Shown in pieces: positions 10,213-21,429 of a stretch of DNA of 64,000 bases. Below the pieces are notes generated by a model. That model was not told the DNA's origin. It worked only from the letters and a program-made list of their open reading frames with translations, and did not search any database. The position numbers and the translations under genes were made by a program. The stretch comes from Cladopsammia gracilis (lineage: Eukaryota; Cnidaria; Anthozoa; Scleractinia; Dendrophylliidae), in NCBI GenBank assembly GCA_022457155.1, contig JAJGOT010000155.1, positions 1,335,001-1,399,000 of the forward strand, in the 5' to 3' direction. Every line of letters begins with the position of its first letter. The stretch's first letter is position 1.

Positions 10213-12205
10213 CCGTATTTACCCGTGTATAATGCGCACTTATTTTTGCCGAAATGAACTCGTAAATACCAGATGCGTATTATACACGGAATCCTTTGTT
10301 TAGACCCACGCGACATTAGAATAACAAAGACACTGAAACGTGCGATGTAATTGGTCTTTAATTTGAGAGTAAATTAAACTACCAATGACAAGTTAACAAT
10401 TTGGATCCTTGAATAAATTAAACTAAGTACTTAAGCGAACAGATGATCAACAGTCACTTTAATTTTGAGCAATCAAACGTAAACATGGCTACAAAACTCA
10501 CCGGAACGAAATGTCAAAGTTATACAGTGTCAGATAAGTTGAGAATCATCAATTTCGCCTTAAAGCATGGAAATCGCGCCGCTGAAAGAGAGTTCGGAGT
10601 ATCTGAAAGTAACGTTCGCTTATGGCGGAAGAGCAAGGAAAACTTGGAAGAGATGCCTCGGTTGAAACGAGCGAATCGTGGTAAAAAAGCTGCATGGCCA
10701 GAACTTGAGGTTGATCTCCTCGATTGGATCACGGAGAAACAGAACAACGGTCTCGCAATTTTACCATCGCTGGTGAGGCTGAAGGCCCTCGACATGGCAA
10801 AGAACGAGAAATACGGGATTCCACCAGGGCAGTTTAAAGCAGGTAACCACTGGTGCCAGCGTTTCATGAAGCGGAATGGCTTGTCTCTTCGACAGAAGAC
10901 AACTCTTGCCCAGCGGCTTCCAGATGACTACGAGGAGAAAATCGTGCGATTCCACCGCTACATTATCGATCTTCGCAAAGAGCACAGTTATCCTCTACAT
11001 GTTATTGCTAACATGGACGAAACGCCTCTAACATTTGACATGCCGACAAATCGAACCATCAACAACACGGGGGAGAAGACGATCAAGATTCGTACGACGG
11101 GTAATGAAAAGAACCGCATTACAGTTGTGTTGACCTGTGCTGGCGACGGAAGCAAACTGAGACCGATGGTAATCTTTAAAAGAAAAACTCTCCCAAAGGT
11201 TGCGAACAAGCACGGAGTTGTAATCGCCGCTCAAGAGAAAGGTTGGATGGATGGCGAAGGAATGAAAACATGGATCGAGAAAGTTTGGCGTTCGAGGAGA
11301 GGTGGCCTGGGGAGGAGAAGGAGCCTGCTTGTTTGTGACGCGTTCGAAGCCCACGTGACCGAAAGCGTGAAAACAGCACTGACACGAGAAAACACCAACT
11401 TGGCAGTAATTCCCGGCGGATTAACCTCGATCTTGCAGCCGCTGGATGTGTCTATAAACAAACCGTTTAAAGATGGTGTTAGAAAGAGGTGGATGGAGTG
11501 GATGTCAGAGGGAATCCATGAGTTTACAGCGAGTGGCCGCCAAAAGAAACCATCTGAGGAACTGATTCTTTCTTGGATCGCAGGAGCATGGCAGGACATT
11601 TCCGAAGAAATGATTGAATCTTCATTTATGAAATGCGGAATTACTAACAGTCTTGATGGGTCAGAGGACGACTTAGTTTACGAGGCCGAAGATGATTGCA
11701 ACGAGGAACTTGATGACTCGTTTGCAAGAGAACTATTTCAGTCAGACTCCGAGTCCGAGTTCGAAGGATTTGAGATTTGAACATTCAATTGAACTGTGAG
11801 TAGGTTATTTATAAGGACAGGAAACAAGTGCTGCAATTGAAACGAGAACTTTATTGACATTTAAAAGCAAACGCTACTACGAAATAATTTTTATTTGTTA
11901 TTTTATTTTTGTAAGTTAAGTACAGGTACACGTAAGTTCAAATTTATGCTAAGGTACATTTTATTACTGGTACGTAAAAAGGCGCTTGTATATTGTATAC
12001 TCGTAAAATTTATTGACAGCTAAGTAAGTGAAAGATGTTGTAACCATTTAATATTTCGGTTAGTTTGCCGAGTTCATTAAAATAAATAATGTTATACAAT
12101 TTAACCTTTGTCTTGAGGAGTTTATTTTAATTTTTTCCCCAAAATTCGGTCTAAAATTGGGGTGCGTATTATACATGGGCGCGCATTATACACGGGTAAA
12201 TACGG
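10213..12205 (+). mobile_element. Complete pogo/Tigger transposon
   Basis: The element is 1993 bp. Both ends read CCGTATTTACCCGTGTATAA and on through TGCGC: 25 identical bases at 10213-10237 and, inverted, at 12181-12205. Each end is flanked by TA (10211-10212, 12206-12207), the pogo/mariner target duplication. Second copies of the tip word lie just inside both ends (cgtattatacacgg near 10276, gcgtattatacatggg near 12164). Inside is a full-length transposase gene. Perfect tips, a clean TA duplication and an open gene point to a young insertion that may still be mobile. Confidence 0.9.
10443..11780 (+). CDS. Pogo/Tigger transposase, full-length open frame
   Basis: Cut-and-paste transposase that binds its TIRs in the nucleus and inserts at TA. 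The frame is 445 codons from ATG 10443. The ATG at 10485 (aacATGG, better Kozak context, 431 codons) may be the real start. Numbering from 10443: a psq-type helix-turn-helix at about 26-65 (SYTVSDKLRIINFALKHG), a CENP-B-type DNA-binding domain at about 85-155 (LDWITEKQNNGLAI, HWCQRFMKRNGLSLRQ), and a DDE_1 catalytic core with D192 (NMDETPLTF), D299 (LLVCDAFEAH) and D335 (LQPLDVSINKPFK). The C-terminus is acidic (EDDLVYEAEDD, DSESEFEGFEI). There are no stops or frameshifts, unlike nearly every other element here. Position between two intact TIRs confirms the role. Confidence 0.93.
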   Translation: MINSHFNFEQSNVNMATKLTGTKCQSYTVSDKLRIINFALKHGNRAAEREFGVSESNVRLWRKSKENLEEMPRLKRANRGKKAAWPELEVDLLDWITEKQNNGLAILPSLVRLKALDMAKNEKYGIPPGQFKAGNHWCQRFMKRNGLSLRQKTTLAQRLPDDYEEKIVRFHRYIIDLRKEHSYPLHVIANMDETPLTFDMPTNRTINNTGEKTIKIRTTGNEKNRITVVLTCAGDGSKLRPMVIFKRKTLPKVANKHGVVIAAQEKGWMDGEGMKTWIEKVWRSRRGGLGRRRSLLVCDAFEAHVTESVKTALTRENTNLAVIPGGLTSILQPLDVSINKPFKDGVRKRWMEWMSEGIHEFTASGRQKKPSEELILSWIAGAWQDISEEMIESSFMKCGITNSLDGSEDDLVYEAEDDCNEELDDSFARELFQSDSESEFEGFEI

Positions 12206-12350
12206 TAGTTAAAACCTAACAATTAAACAACACTAATATAACAATACATCAGATAAAACCACTGATTAAATACTAATTAAAACTATTATTACAATATTAC
12301 CGCCGCCGTCAAAATGCTAATTAAAACTAATATTACAAATTATGTAATAT
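12206..12350. repeat. AT-rich insertion, right part
   Basis: Right-hand remainder of the sequence into which Tigger inserted, with two related words (ctaattaaaactattattacaa and ctaattaaaactaatattacaa, about 12270 and 12318). No coding sense. Confidence 0.35.
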
Positions 12351-13990
12351 GTATCACAGGAAATGTCGTACTCTTTTTACGATGAAGCAAGAGCTGGACA
12401 AACTCTCGTGCTAAACGTGACGCAGAAAATGCAGAGAAGAATGCAGTGCCAGTTCAAGAACGAATTAAGTGCCAAGCTCCAAGCACTAGCAGAACTTACG
12501 ACCAGATATGTATTTTCTGTGGAAGAGTATCCAAATACAAGAAAGCCTCAAAAAGCCGAGAGCCCTTGATCAAATGCTGTGACCTGCGGGCTGATGACTC
12601 CATCAGAACGAGCGCCGTCGCTAAGGGAGACAATAGGATGATTGGTATTGTATCTCGTGAAATAGTAGCTGCCGAAGCATGTTATCACAGGTCTTTCTAT
12701 CGTGATTACACTCGACCAGACAAAGAGAGCAGCGCTAGAAGTGCAGAGAGCAAAGGGAGCGATTCTATTGATGATAGCTATGGATACATTTAGTCCTGAG
12801 GATACGAGAGACTTTTCGAGTACATTCGAGCAGACTTACTAGAGAAACCAAGATTAATTACCCTTGTCGAGTTGAAGGAGGTGCTTCTCATCTTCATGCG
12901 CTTGATGGGTGCCACTCAATTAAGTGAATCGAATAAGAAGAACTTTCGGCAAAAGCTGGTGGTCAAGGGATCTGTTAGACTATGAGGATCTACTAGATAA
13001 CAGCAAGCTCTTTGTTATTCCGAATAACCTCTCGAAACTCAGGTTGGCAAGAGAACTGGCACAACTTTCTTGTGAGCTACAAAGTAAGAATGAGCCGTTT
13101 GAAATGAAAGAAATCCAGAAAGCGGGTCTATCTGTTTGAGAAGCGGTTCATTCAATTGAGAGACTATTCATGGCCTCCAGATCCATCGCAGCTTTGCGAG
13201 AGTGCAATCAATATACCGAACGAGCTAAGAGCCTTTCCCTTTACCCTGCTCACAGGAAAAACAAGCACTGATCCAGTGGAATGCTCAGAGCGGGTACACT
13301 GCCTTATCAACTCATTTGGGCAAGATTATGGTGTGAGTGGGGGTCGACAAAAGCCACCCAAACAAGTCCTGCTTCCGTATGCTGTAAAAACTTTGACAAA
13401 CAATGCCCAACTTGTTCAGCTGCTGAACAGATGTGGACACGGCATTGCATATTCCCAAATCGAAATGAACACTGCCTTCTGTCTACTAAAAATGGCCACC
13501 CCTGAAAATGACATCCCCCTCCCTGAAATTCTCCCTAAAAATATCCAGCCATTTATCAGCGACACTGGCATGGGACAATATTGACAGATTAGAGGAAACC
13601 TTGTCTGGAGCCGGAACATCTCATCGTGTCAACGGAATCGCCGTGCAGGCTAGGCACTTCAGCCCAAATCTTCCTCCGAGACCGAGGGTAGAGTTAAACA
13701 AGACCGGAAAAGAAGCATCGATTCTTTGGTATGCATGGATATGCCTCCATATAATGCCAGAGAGCACTGTGGACCTCGCCCAAGAGCGTATGTAGAAGTG
13801 ACACACGCGCAGGCAATGGAAAATGCAAGAAGGAAGAATTTGATCTGGGTACTGGTTCACCTCCACGGATGAGTGAAGCAAAAAGCAAGTGGTTGGACAG
13901 GCTTTAATACTGCTGTCCGGGATGCAGTTGATGTAACGCAAGACATCATTGGATACCTACCAACCATCGATTCGCCTGCTTCAGAAATTT
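12351..13990 (+). pseudogene. Interrupted anthozoan repeat-family gene, 3' part
   Basis: Sense resumes with YHRKCRTLFTMKQELDK at about 12352, and a frame change near 12403 breaks it. The next block at about 12410-12793 reads TYDQICIFCGRVSKY and IVSREIVAAEACYHRSFYRD. After frame breaks, 13156-13584 gives FPFTLLTGKTSTDP, LINSFGQDYGVSGG, KQVLLPYAVKTLT and GHGIAYSQIEMNTAF. A further shift near 13560 leads to LAWDNIDRLEETLSGAGTSH and HRVNGIAVQARHF to 13795, and the sense fades near 13990. Block order matches a multi-domain family seen repeatedly in coral gene sets. No catalytic motif is known to me. At least four frame breaks make it dead. Confidence 0.5.
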
Positions 13991-14009
13991 AATCAGTGAA
14001 GTAATACAG

Positions 14010-14450
14010 AAGGATGGTAAACAAGACTTGAACAACAATGTTCAGATGAAGGGGATGGGTGCAAACCTTAACATTTTAATCCAAACTATCAATGAACTTG
14101 GCATAACATTTCCTATGTGGGTAAAGTAAAATGCAGATGGCAAAGGTAGCAACGCTTATGATTGCACTAGCCTAGTTGGTTCTGATAAGAAAAAACTGAT
14201 AACTCTGACCAAAGCTGGAAGAGCTAGATATCCTGTTCCCAGAAACAAAAGAAATAGTGCTGAAACTATGGAAAGATCTCCATTCATTGTACAGTTTAAT
14301 GAACTGATTCAAATGCTGGTGATTTTTACCTGGATGTTTTCCATAAATCTAAATACTTCGTAAATTTGTTTTGCTCACTTGGTGGTGTTAGAATAGGTTA
14401 GGAAATGAGGAGAGTTACTCCCTACATGCATGCAATTTTCATAAAAAGTC
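14010..14450 (+). pseudogene. Fragment of a second unnamed repeat-gene family
   Basis: Broken frames read ILIQTINELGITFPMW at about 14070, then ADGKGSNAYDCTSLVGSDKK and KKLITLTKAG at about 14133-14220. The 'GKGS..YD.TSL.GSDKK' block recurs in unclassified coral repeat proteins (recalled). Stops at 14127 and elsewhere show decay. It follows the previous pseudogene on the same strand and may be part of the same composite element. Confidence 0.35.
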
Positions 14451-14700
14451 ACAACAAATTCAGATAATTTACTGGTCAAGGCAACAAAAAAATGATGCAA
14501 AGAAGATCTATTTCCAGAAATCAAACAAATGGGATGCAGCTCGGGATGTTTTGCTTCTTGAACAATGACAAGAGGCCCGAAAGCACTGTGAGAGAGGAAA
14601 AAGGCAATACAGCAAAAAAAATCATCTTACTGGGAGGATGGCATTTTTGAGACAGGAAAACGAATGAAGGCAAGTGAACAAGAACCAGAAATCAGTCATG

Positions 14701-14841
14701 ATGGAGCTGATACACAATGAACCAGCAATGACTGTTAAGCAGTTAAGACAAGAAATCAAATCAAGGAGTATTAATGTGCCAGGGATTGCAAAGATGAAGA
14801 AATGTCAATTGGTTGAGCTTTTGAAGAAAACGAGTGAATAG
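14701..14841 (+). CDS. Small SAP-like ORF, probably an exon fragment
   Basis: A 46-codon frame from ATG 14701 to TAG 14841. Residues 10-44 read MTVKQLRQEIKSRSINVPGI and on to KMKKCQLVELLKK, with helix-turn-helix spacing and Leu/Gly/Lys positions like a SAP DNA-binding motif. It sits in decayed transposon-like sequence, so it is more likely an exon remnant than a free gene. Confidence 0.35.
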   Translation: MELIHNEPAMTVKQLRQEIKSRSINVPGIAKMKKCQLVELLKKTSE

Positions 14842-14932
14842 TTTCCCAATGTGATGACTGCAAAGTGCAAATGTGAAAAGCACAAAGCTGGCTGCAGATG
14901 TCTTGAAGACAACTTACTCACAAGTGCCCAAA

Positions 14933-15550
14933 TCAGCCACCTTTGCCGTCTCCAGCAGTGTGATAATCCCTAAGAATATGCAAGAAGAATGAGAGCCTTT
15001 GGGGAAATGCATAAATTAAGGTTTCATGAAACCACTGTGTGCTCTTGTCAGTCTTGTCAGTCAATAATTCTTGGTTCTCGCATCGTCTGTAAAGCCGACT
15101 GTTCCGTAACACGCGTGCATCGTGCAGGGATCCTGGAACACCAGCTGCTACATCAAGAAATCTTTTCTTGCCATCAGCCACGGCTTGGACGATTATATTG
15201 TAGTGCTGGAATCAACTGAAGTAGTCAACTCTGCTGTCAGTAGGAGCTTTGATCGTGACATGTGTGCAATCAATTGCACCAACCACATTTGGAAGATCGG
15301 AGAGCTCTTCAAAAGTTTCCCTCGTTTCAACAACTTGAACTTCAGTTTCTGGGAATTTGATATAATCATTTTTTATAGCAATCAGTCGTGTAACGACATC
15401 TTCAACGGCCTCGATCACTGTCGTTGTCCCAACGTTAAAACCAGGCCCAATTGAAACGTATGTTCCTCCATGAGCTAAGCGCGTGAGTCCAATTGCCAAT
15501 ACTTTTTCTGGCTTTTTTAAGATTACGCTGTTTAGGGGCAGGTCATTCAA
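14933..15550 (-). pseudogene. Harbinger (HARBI1-like) transposase fragment
   Basis: A minus-strand frame continuous from 15550 to 14933 except for one TGA (15212-15214), where CGA would be expected, consistent with a CpG transition. It carries the PIF/Harbinger DDE hallmark LPNVVGAIDCTHVTIKAP (first Asp in AIDCTH; usual residue is G for C) and, after the stop, IVQAVADGKKRFLDV and GVPGSLHDARVLRNSRLY (second Asp in HDARV). The C-terminal part after ENQELL is unlike the family, so the third acidic residue and end are missing. PIF/Harbinger elements move with a Myb-like partner, which is not seen here. Confidence 0.8.
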
Positions 15551-16945
15551 TTATCCGATTCTCTCTCACCAAATTTGGTAGGGATATGTATTTTTGCTTG
15601 TAGTTTTTAGAACCATACAGGTGAAACATAGCTCATAAATTTGAGCCAAATTGAAGAAAAAGCTTTCTTTTTACTTTCTTGTTGCCATTTAAACATTACC
15701 CCCCCTGGAAGTTAGCCAAAAGAAGTTCATTGCATTCTGCCATGCTTCCAGTATATTCATGCAAAATTTGGCTGAAATAGAGGAGTTTTTTGAAGGAGAT
15801 TGACCTGCCCCAAAATTGTAGCCATTTCTCAGCAGGTGTTCTAGTCAATAATCCCTCGCTTGTCCAGAATTTGACGACACCATTCAAAATTCATTGTCAG
15901 ACGAAATTGAAGACTTGTATACTTTATTTATCATAAGCTATCATTAAGTATGGTTTCAGTTGTGACATTGCATTTAAAGTTTGACAAAATTTGGTCATTT
16001 TTGCGGGTATCTACTACCTTAGTCAATGAAAACACTTGAAATGGCCAAACTATATTTTGCATTAATTGTTTTTACAATTTCTATGGGGAAAAATTTTAAC
16101 AGTCTCCTCTTTTGCTTTTTTGCTTGTTGGCTCGCCCTTTTACGATTTATACATAAATGAGGAACAAATTTTAACTCTTTCTTCCATAGACATTTTTGTA
16201 TTAAAAAGAGGAAGCTTTGAAAATATTAATTTTAAGTAGAGAAATAAGCCAAGCAAACCAATGATTTAAATATTAACATAAATAAGCTGCCAGTCATTTG
16301 AACTGGAGTAATTTTCGCTCGAAAATAAACTATTTATAGCCGAGGTTAAAATGCAGAATGGAATTGCAGCTTTGTCGGCTATAAAGCCTACAGGTTATTG
16401 AATTTTAAGTTAAACTTCTATAATGTGACTACACTGCATTGCACAGTGTGCAAAAAAAGATCCAAATTTCACATGGCAGAATCCTAACTTGTCAATAAAA
16501 ATCATCGAGCTAGTGGTTTCTCCAATGAAGTAAAGGTATGACAGAATATCAAGCATTATTTCTTCAATATATATGTCAATGAACGAGGAAGAAGAAATAG
16601 AAGAACGTTTATTTCTGTACTTTAATACATGTTTATTTTCACCACTGCCATGAATTAATTCATAATTCTCTTCTCTACAGTTCATGAAAGAAAGAAATAC
16701 AATAGTTGTCCCAATCTGACCAAATAGCAAGCCTAAAATATCAACATTTTTAAAAGCAACACTTTAAGTAATTCAAACATTCGATTTTATGGATTTTCAA
16801 ACAATAAAGCTGCAATTTAGATGGTAAATACTCACGTTGTGTGAAAACGGCAAAATAAGCACATCGGGTCCATGAAGAAAATGTAAGATACTGTCCCTCT
16901 AGTCATGCGCAGTTGATCATTTGGATTTTCCCTGAGTCTCAGTCA
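15551..16945. other. Noncoding, nothing certain
   Basis: About 1.4 kb of AT-rich DNA. Minus-strand frames at 15887-15696 (63 codons) and 16730-16410 (106 codons) are open but match nothing I know. The left part may be 5' sequence of the Harbinger element. Confidence 0.35.
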
Positions 16946-16950
16946 CGTGT
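16946..16950. other. Target site duplication CGTGT (left) of BEL/Pao
   Basis: CGTGT directly before the 5' LTR, repeated at 22949-22953 after the 3' LTR. Five bases is the size expected for BEL/Pao integrase. Confidence 0.9.
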
Positions 16951-17171
16951 TGTTCCGAACCGAAAGTTTGTGTTCCTGTTTGTAGAATAATTAAGATATT
17001 TTGGACGCTGAACACTGGGAACTAGTTTAAGTTAGCAGGGTCTTGGAACCCCCCGAATACTGTTTACCATGCGCTTTTGAATCGATCGTTCGAAGAAATG
17101 TGTTGTGTTTTATAGTTGTTAAAACATCGTGTAATTTTCGTTCATATTGGACAATAAACCGCTCAAAGACA
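16951..17171 (+). repeat. BEL/Pao 5' LTR, 221 bp
   Basis: Begins TGTTCCGAACC and ends CAAAGACA (TG...CA). It contains a 25-bp segment absent from the 3' LTR, bounded by GAA on both sides. Confidence 0.92.
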
Positions 17172-17188
17172 TGGTCCTTCGAGCCGGA
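17172..17188 (+). promoter_or_regulatory. Primer binding site
   Basis: TGGTCCTTCGAGCCGGA starts immediately after the LTR. TGG pairs with the CCA tail of a tRNA, and the rest would pair with an acceptor/T-arm ending. The tRNA species is not assigned. Confidence 0.8.
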
Positions 17189-17436
17189 TAAACATTATCG
17201 AAGATTGTTTGAAGATACGAGCGGAAAGGAGAGTTGGACCTCCGTTTGTTGCTGTGAAGAATTTGGTCAAGTTGGTCTTCGCATTGCGGCGATTGGCGCC
17301 ATCATCTTGAGGACTTTACAAAAACTGTGGTGGATTTTAAGGAACATTGTGACTATTCAAGGTTAGTCCAGTTTTTGTGTCGAAATATCGAAAGAGCTAG
17401 AAGCTATTAAGAAGAAGACGTTTTCTTAGAAAGTCC

Positions 17437-18323
17437 ATGATGGACGCTTTGAAGTCAGTCGATGAAGCACTTTCACTCCCGGATAACCATGCGAGAATTC
17501 AGGTTTTAAAAGATAACATTGCAAGGAAATGGAACGATCTACAAGAGGTACAGGCTTCAATGGGTACTCTTTTAGAAGAGTCAGAAATTGATGATGAATG
17601 TCAAGGGCACAATGAATATGAAATGCGTATGATTGAGTATATGGCCAAGATGACGCAGTACTTGGGAGGTAAACATGTCGCTAAGATAGGTACGGGGAGT
17701 GATTCGACAACCTCATCATGCCCTAAGGTACAGGTCAAACTACCAAAGATTGAACTGCCAACCTTCGATGGAGATGTTCTGAGTTGGCAGCCTTATTACC
17801 AGTCGATCAAAGTGTCAGTTGTTGATAATCCATCTTTAGCAGATGTCCAGAAATTAGAATACCTAATGGGATCATTAAAGGATTCGGCTGCCGAGGCAGT
17901 GAAGGGATTTGCAGTGGTACAATCGAATTATCAGCCAGTTTTGGCAACCCTGAAGGAAAGATTTGGCCATCCCAGGGCGATCCTTGATGCACACGTAAGA
18001 TCTCTCATTTACCACGCTAGAGCTCTGAAGATGCATCGTCCATGCGTAAATTCTATGATCAAGTAGTTGGACATGTTCGTTCTGTAGAATCTATGGGTGA
18101 GAAGTATAATTCTGAAACTTTGGCTCCTGTTCTTGTGCCTCTAATTGTTGACAAGCTGCCAAAAGACGTTGAAAAATGGGAACTAGAACTTGGGGATCAT
18201 AAAGACCTTGGTAAAGAGGACTGTGTGGAAGTAAAAACATTGTTTGCCTTCTTGGAGCAATTGATAAGAGCGAAAGAGTCTTCAGACTCCCTCTCTCGAC
18301 TCAAAGCCTCCTGCAAAGGATAG
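17437..18323 (+). pseudogene. BEL/Pao gag (DUF1759), one frame break
   Basis: Structural gag protein of the retrotransposon. The start ATG at 17437 gives MDALKSVDEALSLPDNHARI, a coiled-coil-like N-terminus to about residue 90, then the DUF1759 block: VQVKLPKIELPTFDGDVLSW, EYLMGSLKDSAAEAVKGF, TLKERFGHPRAILDAHVRSL. Frame 1 stops at 18066. The continuation (MRKFYDQVVGHVRSVE and on to 18323) is in frame 3, so a one-base indel lies near 18028. A second shift near 18310 leads into the zinc-knuckle and pol frame. An ATG earlier in the leader (17043 frame) gives no gag-like sense. Confidence 0.85.
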
Positions 18324-18339
18324 TCTTGGGAATCGTGGA

Positions 18340-20691
18340 CCCCGTTTCAAGTTTAACCCTTCACGAAAGTCGACCACCTTTTCATTACCTGTAACAACTC
18401 AATATAGCAAGTGTGTCATTTGTCAGAAAAACCATGGTGTGTGGTCGTGCGTTAGTTTTCTGTCATTGCCAGTGAAAGAAAGGTTCAGAAAGGTGTTGTC
18501 TAAGGGGTTGTGCTTTCGGTGCCTTGAATTTGGTCACAAAGCTGAAGTGTGCCAAAAGCCTTCTTGCAAATACTGCCAGGGTAAACATCACAGTCTCCTG
18601 CATTTGGATTCAGTCAAGCCTCATGAGGAAGAAGTCAAGACAAAAACCGCTGAATTACCATCCTCATCCTCTGGTCCTCCTGTGTCGTCTTCGGTTGTGG
18701 CAAGCTCCATTGCAGTCAAATCAGTGGGAAAGGTGATTCTGCAAACTGTACCAGCTGTTTTGTGTGGATCGAATGGATGCTCAAAGGTTGTCAGATGTTT
18801 CTTTGATCCTGGTTCGCAAATGTCCTTTGTTAGGCAGAGTGTTGTTGACGAGGTTGGTCTGGATGGGAAGAGTGTTAGGATTGCAGTCTCTGGATTTGGA
18901 GGAAAGCCAACTAAGGACACTTTGAGAAAGAGAATTGCTTTTACTGTGGCACCTGTTGACAAACCTGGAAAACCTCAATGTATTGAAGCACTTACTGCTC
19001 CAGTTATATGCCGTCCAGCCGAAGCTGTGGATATTCATCCTTCAAGATGGTTTCATCTTCAAGACTTAAAGTTTCCTGAAGAATTTCCCAGAGGTGAGCA
19101 GGAGATAGATGTTCTCATCGGCATGGATTTCTATTATTCCTTTGTGTCAAGAGACATTGTAAGAGGTGGTTACAATAAACCAGTTGCAGTTTGCACATCC
19201 TCAGGTCGGGTCTTCTGTGGACCAACAGGTGGTCATGACCAAGAATGCACTGTGTCTATGAATGTTCAAGTTTCTACTGAGGAACAATTGAATGAAACAC
19301 TTCAGAAGTTCTGGAATTTGGAGTCCATTGGTATCAAACCTGTTGAAAGTTCAGTTTCTACTACCAACAGTGAAGCCATGGTCTTAAAGAAGTTTGAAGA
19401 CACTTTAACATACAAAGATGGTCGATATGAAGTGTCATTGCCATGGAAAGAGGATAACGTTGTATTGAAAGATAACTACAAGCAAGCAGAAAGTAGGCTG
19501 TACAACCTAGAAAAGAAGTTGCTCCAAGATCCAGCCAAAGCCAAGTCCTATCGAGAGGCCATTAACAAGTATGTGAAAGACGGTGTAGCAGAGGAAGTAC
19601 CCCGTGAGCAAATTGCACCACCAGATGGGCGCCCTGTGTTCTACCTCCCACATCATGCAGTCATAAGAGAAGATAAGCAGACAACTAAGACAAGGGTTGT
19701 GTTTGATGCATCTGCGAGGGATAGTAATGGCGTGTCTCTTAACAGCTGCTTAAAAGCGGGTCCTGCATTGCAGCCAGATTTGGTTGGGATCCTTTTGCGC
19801 TTCCGAAAGAATCAAGTGGGTATTATGGGTGATATTGAGATGTTTTTACAGATTTGCTTGAAAGAAGAAGATAGGGATTCACATCGTTACCTGTGGAGGG
19901 ATCTGGACACTGATGCCATGCCTAAGATTTATCGGATGATAAGGGTCACATTTGGAGTTATTTCCAGTCCGTTTCTTGCCATCTGCACCATTCAAGAGCA
20001 TGCAAGAAGATGTAAAGAAACATTTCCTGAGGCATCAGACGAAATCCTGAGGAACACCTATGATGATGACTTTGCTTCAGGGAAAGATGGAGTGCACGAA
20101 GCACTGAAATTGCAGCGAAGTTCAACAGAGCTTATGGAGCAAGCAGCTTTCAATTTGACAAAATGGTCCAGCAATTCGCCTAGGCTTATGCAAGCCATTC
20201 CTGAGAAAGATAGAGCATCAGATAGTTTGATCAAGTTGGAGAGTGACCTACCGGGAGCCTATCCAATCACGAAAGCTTTGGGCTTAAGGCGGAATACGAG
20301 AACAGACAGCCTTGTCTTTATGATTGAAGTGGACTCCCTGAAGTTAAGATCGGAGACATTGTACACAAAGAGAGAGCTAGCTTCTTTGGCGGCTAAGATA
20401 TTCGACCCAATCGGTCTCATTGCTCCCTTTACAGTGAGGTCAAAGTTATTGCTTCAAAGTTTGTGGACCCAGGGTGTTGGTTGGATGATGAAATACCTGT
20501 GGAAACCTCGATTAAGTGGATTCAGTGGGTTCAAGAGCTTCCAGAGCTTGAGCAACTTAATGTTCAAAGGTGTTACACTGATTGGCCATTTGGTGAGAAC
20601 GCTAAGGTGGAATTACATGCATTTAGTGATGCGTCGGAAGCTGCTTATGCCGCTGCTGCTGAAGACGGAAAGGCATCCACCAGTCTTGTGA
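18340..20691 (+). pseudogene. BEL/Pao zinc knuckles, protease and RT
   Basis: A 750-codon open frame continues the polyprotein. Order: zinc-binding CVICQKNHGVWSC and CFRCLEFGHKAEVC (CX2CX4HX4C) and CKYCQGKHHSLLH; a retropepsin-like A17 protease whose active site reads FFDPGSQMSF (Asp at 18805, Pro where Ser or Thr is usual); then reverse transcriptase from about 19640 with TTKTRVVFDASA, a GDIEMFLQI block that looks one residue short, and the catalytic box NTYDDDFA at 20059-20070 where Y[VM]DD is expected. The frame leaves the RNase H frame at about 20486, where one base seems missing. The altered protease and RT boxes suggest the enzymes are impaired. Confidence 0.85.
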
Positions 20692-21425
20692 TGTCTAAGA
20701 CAAGAGTGGCTCCTGTTCAAAAGATTACCCTTCCTCGTCTAGAGCTGATGGCTGCTGTGATAACTGCTCGACTATGCACCCATGTTAAAGATGCAATTGA
20801 TTGTCCCATAAGCCGCATTGTCTGTTGGACAGACAATTCTTCAACCTTGCACTGGATCAGAGGATCAGCTACACAGTGGAAACCGTTTGTTGCTAATCGT
20901 GTTATTGAGATACAGTCGCTGTTGGATCCTAATGTTTGGAGATATTGTCCAGGATCGTAGAACCCAGCTGATCTACCTACCCGAGGCTTATCTGCAAGTC
21001 AGTTGAAAGAGAGTCGTTTGTGGTGGAAAGGACCCTCTTGGTTGCAAGAGTCCGAAAGAGATTGGCCTGAGGACTTAAGGTCCAAATCTTCGAATGTAAT
21101 TGTTGACATGGAGAGAAAGAGTAAAGCTAGTGTTAGTTGTGTTGTGCAACCCAAAGAGCCAGTTATTGACTTCACGAGGTTCAGCAAGTACGGTCGTTTG
21201 TTAAGAACTGTTGCCTGGATCAGAAGGTTCATTTGCAACTCAAAGCTGAAGGAAGAGGAAAGATTGGTCAGCCCTTTAACTGGATTTGAGATACAAGAGG
21301 CAGAGAAATGGTTGATAACCCATGTACAAGAAGCAAGTTTTCCTGAAGAAATTCCATTGGTTAAACGCCAAAGTCCCTTGAACAACAGCAAGCTAGCAAA
21401 TTTAAACCCATTTCTGTCCTACTAG
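20470..21425 (+). pseudogene. BEL/Pao RNase H region
   Basis: Frame 3 carries the RNase H domain: LHAFSDASEAAYAAAA with its catalytic Asp near 20623, TLPRLELMAAV, and VCWTDNSSTLHWI near 20824. An in-frame TAG at 20958-20960 interrupts YCPGS-NPADLPTRGL, after which the same frame runs on (LKESRLWWKGPSWL) to a stop at 21423. This region normally trims the RNA primer during DNA synthesis. One nonsense mutation and a frame break at its end inactivate it. Confidence 0.85.
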
Positions 21426-21429
21426 TGAT

